64,000 nt of DNA from assembly GCF_000427465.1 (NCBI RefSeq), contig NZ_ATYB01000008.1:1302001-1366000 (forward strand), read 5' to 3'. This document shows positions 9,129 through 17,888 of the stretch, in pieces. Made by a program: the position numbers and the translations under genes. The notes beneath the pieces were generated by a model. The model was not told the origin of the DNA and ran no database searches. It worked only from the letters and a program-made list of their open reading frames with translations. This DNA is from Sinorhizobium arboris LMG 14919. GTDB lineage: Bacteria > Pseudomonadota > Alphaproteobacteria > Rhizobiales > Rhizobiaceae. Position 1 is the stretch's first letter, and the number at the start of each line of letters is the position of its first letter.

Positions 9129-10121
9129 ATGACGATTTCCATTCGCGCCCTCGCATTGGGCAGCCTCTTCTCACTCGGCCTTTCCAGCCTTACGGCAGCA
9201 GCGGCTGCGGAACCGGTGACGCTGCGGTTCCTTGCAAGCCAGGGAAGCCTGTCGCCGCACGAGCTCGCCTATGAACTCGGCTATTTCGATGGCCTCGGCA
9301 TCAAGCTCGAGAATGTCGGTTACGCGGGAGGCGGACCCGCATCGCTCTTCGCGCTTGCCTCCGGCAGCGTCGACATCGGATCGGCGGCGACCGCAGCCGT
9401 CATCAACTCGATCGCCGGCGGAAACGACTTCGTCGCCGCCTTCCCGACCAACGGCATCAACGAGCAGGTCAAGAGCATCTTCTACGTGCTCGACAGCAGT
9501 CCAATCAGGACCATCGAGGAAATCGCCGGCAAAACGATCGCCGTGAATACGCTCGGGGCGCACCTCGACTATGCGGTGCGCGAGGCTTTGCACAGCAAGG
9601 ATTTGCCCGAAAACGCCGCGAACCTCGTCGTTGTACCCGGACCACAGCTCGAACAGACGCTCCGGTCGAACCAGGTCGACATCGCCGCCGTGGGATACTG
9701 GCAGGCGACGTTCAACGGGCAGATCCTCGAGCGCGGCGGCGTGCGTGCGATCTTCGACGACACGGATGTGCTTGGCGAGATCGCCGGGGGCTTTGCGGTT
9801 CTCCGCCGGGATTTCGTAGAGAAGAATCCGGAAGCGGCCAGGAATTTTGTCGAGCAATCCGCGCGCGCTGCTGACTGGGCACGCGAGCATCCCGAAGAAG
9901 CGCGCGCCGTGCTCGCCCGTATTCTGACCGAGCGTGGCGAGAACGGCGACCTCGCGCGGCATTGGACGGGGTTCGGCCTGCGGAAGGGCGCGCAAGCGAC
10001 GGAGCGCGATCTGGATTTCTGGATCGGCGTTCTCGAGCGCGAGGGCAGTCTGCCGCAGGGCAAGTACAAGGCAGCCGATCTTCTGTTCCGGCCGGACGCG
10101 ACGTCCGCCGCGGCGAATTGA
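9129..10121 (+). CDS. Periplasmic substrate-binding protein, SsuA/NMT1 family
   Basis: A 330-residue protein with a signal peptide (cleavage near LTAAAAAE). The mature part starts VTLRFLASQGSLSPHELAYELGYFDG and has SGSVDIGSAATAAVINSIAGG, the usual SsuA/ThiY-type ligand-site region. It delivers the substrate to the adjacent permease. The downstream ATPase starts within 10 bases, so all belong to one operon from the FMN reductase onward. Confidence 0.88.
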   Translation: MTISIRALALGSLFSLGLSSLTAAAAAEPVTLRFLASQGSLSPHELAYELGYFDGLGIKLENVGYAGGGPASLFALASGSVDIGSAATAAVINSIAGGNDFVAAFPTNGINEQVKSIFYVLDSSPIRTIEEIAGKTIAVNTLGAHLDYAVREALHSKDLPENAANLVVVPGPQLEQTLRSNQVDIAAVGYWQATFNGQILERGGVRAIFDDTDVLGEIAGGFAVLRRDFVEKNPEAARNFVEQSARAADWAREHPEEARAVLARILTERGENGDLARHWTGFGLRKGAQATERDLDFWIGVLEREGSLPQGKYKAADLLFRPDATSAAAN

Positions 10122-10130
10122 GGTGTGGAG

Positions 10131-10901
10131 ATGGCTGAAGTTCGAAGCCTGCGCAAGGGGGAGGTTTCGCTGCGCGATCTCTCGAAATCCTTCCAGATCA
10201 ACGGACGGCCGCTCAGCGTCCTCAGGAGCCTCAATCTGGACATCCGGTCCGGGGAATGCCTTGCAATCGTGGGCGCAAGCGGATCGGGCAAGACGACATT
10301 GCTGCGGGTTCTTGCGGGTCTCGAGACGGCCGATGCGGGCCGGGTGTTGATCGACGGCCGGCCGGTTGCCGGTGTGGGCAAGGAGCGCGCGGTCATATTC
10401 CAGGAGCCGCGGCTGCTTCCATGGTTGACGGTCCTCGGCAACGTGGCCTTCGGCCTGGAGGTCAGAGGCGAAGACTCAAAACGCGCCGAACAGCGTGCGC
10501 GTCACTACATCTCGCTTGTGGGCCTTGCCGATTTCCAGGACGCCTATCCGAAACAGCTTTCCGGCGGCATGGCGCAACGGGTCGGGCTTGCGCGGGCGCT
10601 GACGGTAAAGCCTGAGATCCTGCTGCTCGACGAGCCGCTGGGCGCCCTCGATGCGATGACGAAGCTGACCATGCAGCAGGAGCTCGAACGCATCTGGCGG
10701 GAGGAAAACGTGACGATGGTGCTCGTCACGCACGATCTTGAGGAAGCCATCTATCTGGCGGATCGCGTCCTCATCCTGCCGAAGCAGGAGGACGGAGCGC
10801 CGAGAACGGTCGACATCCACTTGCCCCGGCCGCGGGAGCGAAGCGAAGCACGTTTCGTGCGCTACAGGCAGGAACTGCTTCGGGAATTCGGACTGCACTA
10901 A
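10131..10901 (+). CDS. ABC transporter ATPase, SsuB/TauB family
   Basis: A 256-residue ATPase with Walker A GASGSGKTT, the Q-loop QEPRLLPW, signature LSGGMAQRVGLARAL, Walker B ILLLDEPLGALD and H-loop LVTHDLEEA. The QEPRLLPW stretch is typical of SsuB/TauB proteins. ATG 10131 is preferred over the GTG at 10125 because of the AGGTG/GGAG upstream. It energises the permease at 8240-9085 and ends the operon. Confidence 0.9.
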   Translation: MAEVRSLRKGEVSLRDLSKSFQINGRPLSVLRSLNLDIRSGECLAIVGASGSGKTTLLRVLAGLETADAGRVLIDGRPVAGVGKERAVIFQEPRLLPWLTVLGNVAFGLEVRGEDSKRAEQRARHYISLVGLADFQDAYPKQLSGGMAQRVGLARALTVKPEILLLDEPLGALDAMTKLTMQQELERIWREENVTMVLVTHDLEEAIYLADRVLILPKQEDGAPRTVDIHLPRPRERSEARFVRYRQELLREFGLH

Positions 10902-10989
10902 TGCGCACGCGCTTCCTCCATGATCCCCGGACAGAACAATAACCGGAAGATTATGGATTTCCGCCCATATTTCATTTTTGCATCACCGT

Positions 10990-11018
10990 TTGACATGGCA
11001 GACTGCCCGCTGTCGATT
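10990..11018 (+). promoter_or_regulatory. Candidate sigma-70 promoter for the liv-type operon
   Basis: TTGACA at 10990-10995 is followed after 17 bases by a weak TCGATT (11013-11018), upstream of the binding protein at 11078. Only the -35 element is convincing. Confidence 0.3.
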
Positions 11019-11077
11019 GCGATTGATGTGAAAGGAAGCGATGCCGGCCGGGAGTAGCGGCGTCGCGGGGAGGAAAT

Positions 11078-12250
11078 ATGAGAAGGATCATTCTGGCCGC
11101 GCTCGCGGCTCTGGCCACGAGCGTCGCGGCGCAGGCGGACACGATCAAGGTCGGCGTCGTCGGACCTTTCTCGGGTCCCTTTGCGCTGCAGGGCAAGAAC
11201 TTCAAGGCGGGCATCGACGCCTACATGGCGCTCAATGGCGCCAGGATCGGCGACGACGACATCGCGATCATCTACCGCGACGTGCCGCAGGCGGACCCGG
11301 CCCAATCCAAGGCGCTGGCGCAGGAGCTCGTGGTCAAGGAGGGCGTGCAATATCTCGCCGGCTTCTATTTCACGCCCGATGCGATGGCCGTCACGCCGCT
11401 GCTCGAGCAGGCGAACGTGCCGCTGGTGATCATGAATGCCGCCACCTCGGCGATCGTCACCAAGAGCCCGCTCGTCGTGCGCACCTCCTTCACGCTCTGG
11501 CAGACATCCACGCCGATCGCCCAGGTGGCGAAGGATGCCGGCGTCTCGAAGATCATCTCGGTGGTCAGCGATTACGGTCCGGGCGTCGATGCGGAGAATG
11601 CATTCAAGGTGGCCTTCGAGGCGGCCGGTGGCGAGATTGTCGAGGCGATCCGCATGCCGCTCTCGACCAATGATTTCTCGCCGATCATGCAGCGCATCCG
11701 GGATTCCGGTGCCGAAGGCGTTTTCGCCTTCCTGCCGTCGGGCCCGACGACGCTCGGCTTCGTCAAGTCCTTCAACGAAAACGGCCTCAAGGACGGCGGC
11801 ATCAAGTTCTTTGCGCCGGGCGACCTCACTCAGGAATCCGACTTGCCGGCGCTGGGCGACGCAGCGCTCGGCCTGCAGACGACCTTCCACTACGCCGTCT
11901 CGCATGATTCGCCGGAAAACAAGGCTTTCGTCGAAGCTGCAGCCAAGGCGATCGGCAATCCGGCCGAGCTCTCCTTCCCCGCTGTCGGCGCTTATGATGG
12001 CATGCATGTCATCTACAAGATGATCGAGGCGACGGGGGGCGAGCAGGACGCTCGGAAGGCGGTCGACGCCGTGAAGGGGCTCTCCTGGACGAGCCCGCGC
12101 GGGCCGGTGTCGATTGATCCCGAATCGCGCCATATCAGCCAGAACATCTATCTGCGCGAGGTCGCCACGGCCGATGACGGCACCTATTACAACAAGGAGA
12201 TCCAGACCTTCGAGAAACAGGGCGATCCCGGTCTTGCGGCGCTGAAGTGA
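11078..12250 (+). CDS. Branched-chain amino acid/amide-type ABC binding protein
   Basis: A 390-residue LivJ/LivK-class (Peripla_BP_6) protein. A signal peptide is followed by ADTIKVGVVGPFSGPFALQGKNFKAGIDAYMALNG, the standard start of the class. ATG 11078 follows GAGGAAAT. It should bind a leucine-like amino acid, amide, urea or an aromatic acid; the ligand cannot be told by eye. The permease and ATPase genes follow after a 196-base gap, a usual arrangement that allows the binding protein to be made in excess. Confidence 0.88.
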   Translation: MRRIILAALAALATSVAAQADTIKVGVVGPFSGPFALQGKNFKAGIDAYMALNGARIGDDDIAIIYRDVPQADPAQSKALAQELVVKEGVQYLAGFYFTPDAMAVTPLLEQANVPLVIMNAATSAIVTKSPLVVRTSFTLWQTSTPIAQVAKDAGVSKIISVVSDYGPGVDAENAFKVAFEAAGGEIVEAIRMPLSTNDFSPIMQRIRDSGAEGVFAFLPSGPTTLGFVKSFNENGLKDGGIKFFAPGDLTQESDLPALGDAALGLQTTFHYAVSHDSPENKAFVEAAAKAIGNPAELSFPAVGAYDGMHVIYKMIEATGGEQDARKAVDAVKGLSWTSPRGPVSIDPESRHISQNIYLREVATADDGTYYNKEIQTFEKQGDPGLAALK

Positions 12251-12308
12251 TCGGCGGTCAGTCCGGATCATTTCTCATGATGGCCTGGTGCATGCTTTTT
12301 CCGCTTCA

Positions 12309-12412
12309 ACCCTGTGCACGTCACAGGCATCCAGCAGCGTGGCGCGGGAAAGTTTTCCGGCCCGAAGATCTGGGTTGGCCGGCTTTCCGTGACGGGCGCA
12401 GGAATGAGGATC
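12309..12412 (+). repeat. Extragenic hairpin repeat between binding protein and permease
   Basis: CCTGTG (12311-12316) and CACAGG (12322-12327) form a hairpin, followed by CATCCAGCAGCG. The reverse complement of 22240-22290 has the same layout: a CTGTG/CACAG hairpin followed by AATCCAG. At 12388-12407 a decayed CCGTGACGGGCGCAGGAATG may be the other end of the element. It occupies the gap between two genes of one transporter and could set differential mRNA stability. Confidence 0.5.
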
Positions 12413-12446
12413 GAGGGCGAAGCCTGCCAACCGACAGGATGCGGTC

Positions 12447-13310
12447 ATGCAAACCATCTTCAGCATAGCGGTCGATGCGCTCGCCTACGGCATGGTGCTG
12501 TTCGTGATCTCGATCGGCCTTTCGGTCACCCTGGGCCTCATGCGCGTCGTCAACCTCGCGCATGGCGCCTTTGCCATGATCGGCGGCTATATCGCATCCT
12601 ACGCGGCGCGTGATCTCGGACTCGGCTACTCGGTCGCGGTGCTGATCGCGGTCTTCGGCACCATCGTCATCGCCATCCCGATCGAGCGCCTGCTCTACCG
12701 CCGCATCTACGGTCAGCCCGAGCTGACGCAGGTGCTGATGACGATCGGCATCACCTTCTGCATCATAGGCATCGCCAACTACGTCTTCGGCCCGACTCTC
12801 AAGACGATCCCGCTGCCGCCGAGCCTTGAGGGCTCCGCCGATCTCGGCTTCCGTTCGATCGCCGTGCACCGGATCTTCGCGATCGCCTGCGGTCTCGCCG
12901 TCGCTGCGGTTCTCTGGTTTGCGATCGAGAAGACCGCCTTCGGGGTCAAGCTACGCGCCGCCGTCGACAATGCGGCGATGGCGGCGGCGCTCGGAGTGCG
13001 CACGGAGGTCGTCTATGCCGTGAGTTTCGCAGTGGCCGTGGGCCTTGCCGCGTTCGGCGGCGTCGTCGGCGCGGAACTGCTGCCGGTCGAGCCCTATTAT
13101 GCGCTCCGATACATGGTCACATTCCTGGTGGTCGTTTCCGTCGGCGGTGCGGGGTCGATCCCGGGTGCACTTGCGGCCTGCCTCCTGCTTGGCGGCATCG
13201 ATACGACCGGGCGCTATCTCCTGCCGGAATTCGGAGAGTTCTTCTTCTATCTCGCCGTCATCGCCATCGTCTGCGTTTTTCCGCGTGGCCTTGCCGGGAG
13301 GATGAAGTAG
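12447..13310 (+). CDS. ABC transporter permease, LivH family
   Basis: A 287-residue hydrophobic permease. LGLMRVVNLAHGAFAMIGGYIASY near residue 30 is the hallmark of LivH. VSVGGAGSIPGALAACLLLGGIDTTG towards the C-terminus is the conserved loop that contacts the ATPases. It pairs with the LivM-type permease, whose GTG directly abuts its TAG stop. The ribosome site before ATG 12447 is weak. Confidence 0.92.
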   Translation: MQTIFSIAVDALAYGMVLFVISIGLSVTLGLMRVVNLAHGAFAMIGGYIASYAARDLGLGYSVAVLIAVFGTIVIAIPIERLLYRRIYGQPELTQVLMTIGITFCIIGIANYVFGPTLKTIPLPPSLEGSADLGFRSIAVHRIFAIACGLAVAAVLWFAIEKTAFGVKLRAAVDNAAMAAALGVRTEVVYAVSFAVAVGLAAFGGVVGAELLPVEPYYALRYMVTFLVVVSVGGAGSIPGALAACLLLGGIDTTGRYLLPEFGEFFFYLAVIAIVCVFPRGLAGRMK

Positions 13311-14318
13311 GTGACCATGGCAACGATGAGCGAAGCAGCCACGACGGTTCCTACGGGCAGGCAGGGGCTCGGCCGCGATCTTGCCGGCCTCGCCGTAATC
13401 CTGGTGCTGGCCGCGATCGGCTATCTCCTGTTTCCGAACAATCTGGCGCTGCTTACGAGGATCATCGCGATCGCGCTCCTGGTCCTCTCGCTCGACCTCG
13501 TCACCGGCTATTGCGGCGTCGCGACCCTCGGCCATGCCGCGCTGTTCGGCAGCGGAGCCTATGCCGCCGGCATCGCGGCCGTGCATTTCGGCATCACCGA
13601 TCCGCTCCTCATGCTCGCCGCAGGCATTCTCGGGGGTGCGCTGGCGGGGCTCGTCTGCGGGGTCGTGATCCTTCGGGCGCATGGTCTCCCGCAACTGGTG
13701 CTCTCGATTGCCCTCATCCATCTGTTTCATGAATTCGCCAACAAGGCCTCGTCCTGGACGGGCGGCAGCGACGGGCTGGCGGGTATCGCGCCCGACCCGC
13801 TCATCGGCCTTTTCGCCTTCGACCTCTGGGGCCGCACGGCCTATGTTTTCGGCGTCGTGCTGCTCGCAATCGTCCTCATTCTGCTGCGCGTCGTCGTGCG
13901 TTCGCCTTTCGGAATGCTTTGCCGCGGCATCAAGGAGGATCCGATCCGCATCCGGGCGATGGGCGCATCGCCGGCGATTGCCCTTATCAGGATGTACGCG
14001 ATATCCGGCGCGGTCGCCGGCGTCGGCGGGGCGCTCAACGCGATCTCGACGCAGGTCGTCGGTCTCGACAGCCTCTCCTTCACGCTTTCGGCCGAAAGCC
14101 TGGTCATGCTCGTGCTCGGCGGCACCGGCTCGCTCTTCGGGGCGCTTACCGGCACGATCGTCTTCATGTTCTTCGAAGACCTCGTCTCGGCGGCCAACCC
14201 GTTCCATTGGCTGACCATGGTCGGGGCCCTGTTGATCGCGGTCGTGCTCTTTGCGCCGAAAGGGCTTTACGGCACGGCAGCAGAGATCATCGCGCGGCGA
14301 CGGGGGGCGGGCCGATGA
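13311..14318 (+). CDS. ABC transporter permease, LivM family
   Basis: A 335-residue permease. LDLVTGYCGVATLGHAALFGSGAYAAGIAAVHFG is the LivM hallmark, with further helices and VLGGTGSLFGALTGTIVF near the end. The GTG at 13311 immediately follows the LivH stop; an in-frame ATG lies two codons later (13317). The TGA overlaps the start of the first ATPase gene (ATGA at 14315). Confidence 0.92.
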   Translation: MTMATMSEAATTVPTGRQGLGRDLAGLAVILVLAAIGYLLFPNNLALLTRIIAIALLVLSLDLVTGYCGVATLGHAALFGSGAYAAGIAAVHFGITDPLLMLAAGILGGALAGLVCGVVILRAHGLPQLVLSIALIHLFHEFANKASSWTGGSDGLAGIAPDPLIGLFAFDLWGRTAYVFGVVLLAIVLILLRVVVRSPFGMLCRGIKEDPIRIRAMGASPAIALIRMYAISGAVAGVGGALNAISTQVVGLDSLSFTLSAESLVMLVLGGTGSLFGALTGTIVFMFFEDLVSAANPFHWLTMVGALLIAVVLFAPKGLYGTAAEIIARRRGAGR

Positions 14319-15079
14319 GCGCCATATTCGAAGTCAGAAATCTCAAGCGCTCCTTTGGCGGCCTCGCCGTCACCAACGATGTCAGCCTTTCCATGGCGCC
14401 GGGCGACCGCGTCGCCCTGATCGGCCCGAACGGTGCCGGCAAGACGACCTTCGTCAATCTCGTCACCGGCAATCTGAAGCCGGATGCCGGAGAGGTACGG
14501 ATCGGCGGCGAAACCGTCACCCATATCGATGCGATCGGCCGTGTCCGCCGCGGACTCGTCCGATCGTTCCAGGTGACGCGCCTTTTCCAGGACATGACGC
14601 CTGCAGAGCACGTGGGGCTCGCTATATTGCAGCGCGACGGTCGGGCAGGCCGCATGTTCGGCAATTTCCTGGCAATGCGCGGGGTGATGGCGGAAGTCGC
14701 CGTGCTGCTCGGCAAGCTGGGTCTGCGCGATCTCGCCCACCGGCCGGTGCGCGAGATCGCCTATGGCCAGCAGCGGCTGCTGGAGATTGCGATGGCGCTG
14801 GCGCTCAAACCCAGGGTGCTGCTGCTCGACGAGCCGGCCGCAGGCGTGCCGCAGAGCGACACCGGCCGCATCGAGCAGGCGCTCGCCGATCTTCCGGGCG
14901 ATCTCGCCGTGTTGATGATCGAACACGACATGGATCTCGTCTTCCGTTTTGCCAAACGCGTGATCGTGCTTGCTGCCGGCACGGTCATCTTCGACGGTTC
15001 TCCAGCCGACGTCACCAAGGATCAGCGTGTGCGCGAAGCCTATCTCGGGAGCTATGCCGATGCCAGCAGCGCCGCTTGA
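14315..15079 (+). CDS. ABC transporter ATPase, LivG family
   Basis: A 254-residue ATPase: Walker A GPNGAGKTT, a signature of the LivG type (AYGQQRLLEIAMALAL) and Walker B LLLDEPAAGV, then MIEHDMDLVF. In many LivG proteins the Walker B segment runs LDEPAAGLN; here it is LDEPAAGVPQSD, a small variation outside the catalytic Glu. It overlaps LivM by 4 bases and LivF by 20 bases, giving tight coupling. Confidence 0.92.
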   Translation: MSAIFEVRNLKRSFGGLAVTNDVSLSMAPGDRVALIGPNGAGKTTFVNLVTGNLKPDAGEVRIGGETVTHIDAIGRVRRGLVRSFQVTRLFQDMTPAEHVGLAILQRDGRAGRMFGNFLAMRGVMAEVAVLLGKLGLRDLAHRPVREIAYGQQRLLEIAMALALKPRVLLLDEPAAGVPQSDTGRIEQALADLPGDLAVLMIEHDMDLVFRFAKRVIVLAAGTVIFDGSPADVTKDQRVREAYLGSYADASSAA

Positions 15080-15776
15080 GGTCCACAATCTCTCCGCCGG
15101 CTATGGACCGACACGGGTGCTGGAGGGGGTCTCCTTCTCGGTGCCTGCCGGCGCGCGGCTTGCGGTTCTCGGGCGCAACGGCATGGGCAAGACGACGCTG
15201 CTTGCTACGCTCGCCGGCCAGACGCGGCGTTACGACGGACGCATCCGCATCGGCGGAGCCGACGTCACGACGCTGCCGAGCGCTTCGCGCGCCCTGAAAG
15301 GCCTCGGCTTCGTGCCGCAGGCGCGCTGCGTTTTCCCGTCGCTGACCGTCGAGGAAAATCTCTTCGTAGGCCTCAAGGGCCGGCCGAGGACGGCGCTCAG
15401 CGAAGCCTTTGAAATGTTTCCGCGCCTCTACGAGCGGCGCAGGAATCTGGGCTCGCAGCTTTCCGGTGGCGAGCAGCAGATGCTCTCGACCGCCCGGTCG
15501 ATCCTTGGCCGGCCCTCGGTCCTGCTTCTCGACGAGCCGCTCGAAGGACTGGCACCGGTCATCTGCGAGGAGCTGATGAAGGCTTTCACCGATCTTGCGA
15601 AGACCGGCGACATGACCATCCTGCTCGTGGAGCAGCGCATCCAGAGTGCTCTGGACTTTGCCGATCGCGTGATCATTCTCGAGCGTGGCAGGCTTGCCTG
15701 GAGCGGAGCGCCGGAGGCGCTGGCGAAGGAGCACGCCACGGTCGAACGGCTACTGGGGGTCGGCGGGCTGCAATGA
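15060..15776 (+). CDS. ABC transporter ATPase, LivF family
   Basis: A 238-residue ATPase with Walker A GRNGMGKTT, signature LSGGEQQML, Walker B LLLDEPLEGLAP and LVEQRIQSALDFADR, all as in LivF. ATG 15060 is chosen over ATG 15054 because of the spacing from CGGGAG at 15046-15051. It completes the five-gene transporter and is followed directly by a RIME-type element. Confidence 0.92.
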   Translation: MPAAPLEVHNLSAGYGPTRVLEGVSFSVPAGARLAVLGRNGMGKTTLLATLAGQTRRYDGRIRIGGADVTTLPSASRALKGLGFVPQARCVFPSLTVEENLFVGLKGRPRTALSEAFEMFPRLYERRRNLGSQLSGGEQQMLSTARSILGRPSVLLLDEPLEGLAPVICEELMKAFTDLAKTGDMTILLVEQRIQSALDFADRVIILERGRLAWSGAPEALAKEHATVERLLGVGGLQ

Positions 15777-15815
15777 GCTGTTGCCCGTTGTTCAACCCGC
15801 TTGAACACCGTGATT

Positions 15816-15933
15816 GCCCCTCTCCTCGGGTTTAACCCGAGGACTAGCCCTCTCCCCGCAGGCGGGGAGAGGGGACTTACGGAGCATGCCGCTTGTCCCT
15901 TCGGGTGCCGGCAGGCGGATGAGGGGCGATTCT
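15816..15933. repeat. RIME-type element with two hairpins
   Basis: The element starts GCCCCTCTCC and ends GATGAGGGGCG. It has a palindrome CCTCGGGTTTAACCCGAGG (15824-15842), a hairpin CCCTCTCCCCG/CGGGGAGAGGG (15848-15873) and the GCTTGTCCCTTCGGGTGCCGG arm. It fits the rhizobial intergenic mosaic element family described in S. meliloti. It sits between convergent livF and the cyclase gene and may terminate both. Confidence 0.8.
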
Positions 15934-15938
15934 CTTAT

Positions 15939-17888
15939 TCATTCTGACAGCCGTTCCCGCTCGCGCTCGTAATAGCGCGCGAGAGAAGGCAGGTCCTTTT
16001 TCAGCACATCGAACAAACCGTCATCGGCAGCGACCTCGCCGCTGTATTTCCGGGCGAGATAGGCGCGGTGGCGTGCGAGCGCCGGTTCCGAAGCGCCGTC
16101 GACCACGGTGAAGACCGGAGAGACTGCGCTGCGCCCCTTGACGGTGATGCGGTCGAGCTCGGCGACCGGGAATTTCCGGGCGGCGAGTGCTGCCGTACGC
16201 TCTCCGAGAAGCAGCGGCACGCCGTAGTCCTTGGAGGCGCCTTCGAGGCGGGAGGCGAGATTCACCGCGTCGCCCAGCGCCGAATAATCGAAGCGGCGGG
16301 CCGAGCCCATATTGCCGACGACGCATTCTCCCGTGTTGATGCCGATGCCGATCCTCAGCGTCTTCGGCGGACGTCGCGCCCCTTTCGCTTCCGCTTCCAG
16401 CTCTGCGTTCAGACTATTGAGCGCCGTGAGCATGTCGCGCGCCGCCTGAACGGCATGGACGGCATGGTCGGGGTCGTCGAGGGGAGCGTTCCAGAAGGCC
16501 ATCAGGCAGTCGCCGATATATTTGTCGATCGTGCCGCGTCGGTTGAGCACGGCTTCCGAAAGGGGCGTCAGGAGCCGGTTGATCAACGTCGTCAGCCCTT
16601 CCGGATCGTCCTTCATGTCCTCCGAGATGGTGGTAAAGCCGCGTACGTCGCAGAAGAGGACCGTGAGCGTCCGTCTTTCGCCGCCGAGCTTCAATTGCGA
16701 GGGATCGCTTGCAAGCCGCTCCACGAGGGCCGGCGAGAGATATTGCGAGAAGGCACGGGTGATCTCGCGGCGACGCCGTCTTTCTTCCGCATAATCGAGG
16801 CCGGCCTGCCCGACCGCCACGCCAAGAAAGGCAAGTGCCGGGGCGAGCGGCGAGACGAACACGTGGCCGATGCGCATCAGGCCATAGCTTGCAAGGAATA
16901 TCAGAGCGAGGGCGAGGGCGCCGTAACCGAGGGTTTTCCAGCTCGTAGGCCTGAGGACTGCGAGGGCTGCGGCCAGGCTGGCGAGGATGATTGCCGCGAT
17001 GGCGACGGCCGCACCCGCCCGCCTGACGAACAGGCGATGCACGAGATTGTCGTAGATGGTCGCGTGGATTTCGGCGCCGGCGACGCGGCCGCGTGAGAAG
17101 ACCGTGTCGGAGGTGGGGAAGGCATCGACGCCGCCGCCCGCGAGGGACGGCGCGTTCTGCAGGCTCAGGCCCACGATGACGACTCGATCACGGAACATCC
17201 CCTCGGGCAGGAAATTCGCGGGGTCGAGCGCCTGATAATAGGAAACGGTCGGGTAGGTGCGCGCCGGGCCGAAGGTCTGCATCAGGGCCCGTCTCGGGGG
17301 AGGCGCAGGTTCTGCACCAGCGACTGTTGCGAGCGTCACGGCGAAGCCGTCCGGATAGGAGGGTATCTGCCTGAGCGTGCCGTCGCCGCTGAGGTTAACC
17401 GAGGCGATGCCCACCTTCGCGCCCCGTTCCAGCAGGACGGGAAGGGGCTCGGTCCGGACGAACTGCTCGGCCTGCGGCGTCCGGATCAGCGTCTCGTCGC
17501 CGGCAAGCACGACGTCGGGCCCGAGGACCTCGGCAAGCGCGAGATCGTTCTCCGGCGCGACGGCCGGTTCGGCGAAGACCACGTCGAGAGCGATCGCCCG
17601 GGCGCCGGCGGCCCTCAGAGCCTGGATCAGCCGGGCGTGCAGGGCTCGCGGCCAGGGCCATTGGCTGCCGATCTCGGCCATCGACGGTTCGTCGATCGCG
17701 ACGATAACGGGGCCGTCTTCCGGGAGAGCCGGCCGGCCGAGGACCGAGAGATAGTCGTAGGCGCGCAGGTCGGCGAGCGACCAGGAGCCGGTCAGCGAGA
17801 CGAGCGAGACGAGCGCGGCCACGAAGGTCATGAGGACGGCAAGCTTTGCCCGCCGCGGGGAAAGGCGAAACTGGCGAGGGGCGTTCAT
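15939..17888 (-). CDS. CHASE2-domain adenylate cyclase (class III)
   Basis: A 649-residue inner-membrane protein: helix ~15-37, a periplasmic CHASE2 sensor ~40-285, three helices ~290-360, then a class III cyclase domain ~400-600. Catalytic residues are intact: metal Asp414 (FCDVRGFTT) and Asp460 (IGDCLMAF), adenine-choosing Lys456 and Asp534, transition-state Asn543 and Arg547 (VNLASRLE). It should make cAMP in response to a periplasmic cue. Its ATG overlaps the stop of the upstream FecR-TPR-barrel gene (ATGA at 17885-17890 region, minus strand), so an outer-membrane protein and this cyclase are co-translated. Pyrimidine specificity is not suggested. Confidence 0.93.
   Translation of the reverse strand: MNAPRQFRLSPRRAKLAVLMTFVAALVSLVSLTGSWSLADLRAYDYLSVLGRPALPEDGPVIVAIDEPSMAEIGSQWPWPRALHARLIQALRAAGARAIALDVVFAEPAVAPENDLALAEVLGPDVVLAGDETLIRTPQAEQFVRTEPLPVLLERGAKVGIASVNLSGDGTLRQIPSYPDGFAVTLATVAGAEPAPPPRRALMQTFGPARTYPTVSYYQALDPANFLPEGMFRDRVVIVGLSLQNAPSLAGGGVDAFPTSDTVFSRGRVAGAEIHATIYDNLVHRLFVRRAGAAVAIAAIILASLAAALAVLRPTSWKTLGYGALALALIFLASYGLMRIGHVFVSPLAPALAFLGVAVGQAGLDYAEERRRRREITRAFSQYLSPALVERLASDPSQLKLGGERRTLTVLFCDVRGFTTISEDMKDDPEGLTTLINRLLTPLSEAVLNRRGTIDKYIGDCLMAFWNAPLDDPDHAVHAVQAARDMLTALNSLNAELEAEAKGARRPPKTLRIGIGINTGECVVGNMGSARRFDYSALGDAVNLASRLEGASKDYGVPLLLGERTAALAARKFPVAELDRITVKGRSAVSPVFTVVDGASEPALARHRAYLARKYSGEVAADDGLFDVLKKDLPSLARYYERERERLSE

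Noticed and set aside
15939-17888. Pyrimidine cyclase (true PycC) assignment for the cyclase
   Set aside because: Adenine-selecting Lys and Asp are present, and the enzyme has a CHASE2 sensor and membrane helices, unlike known PycC.
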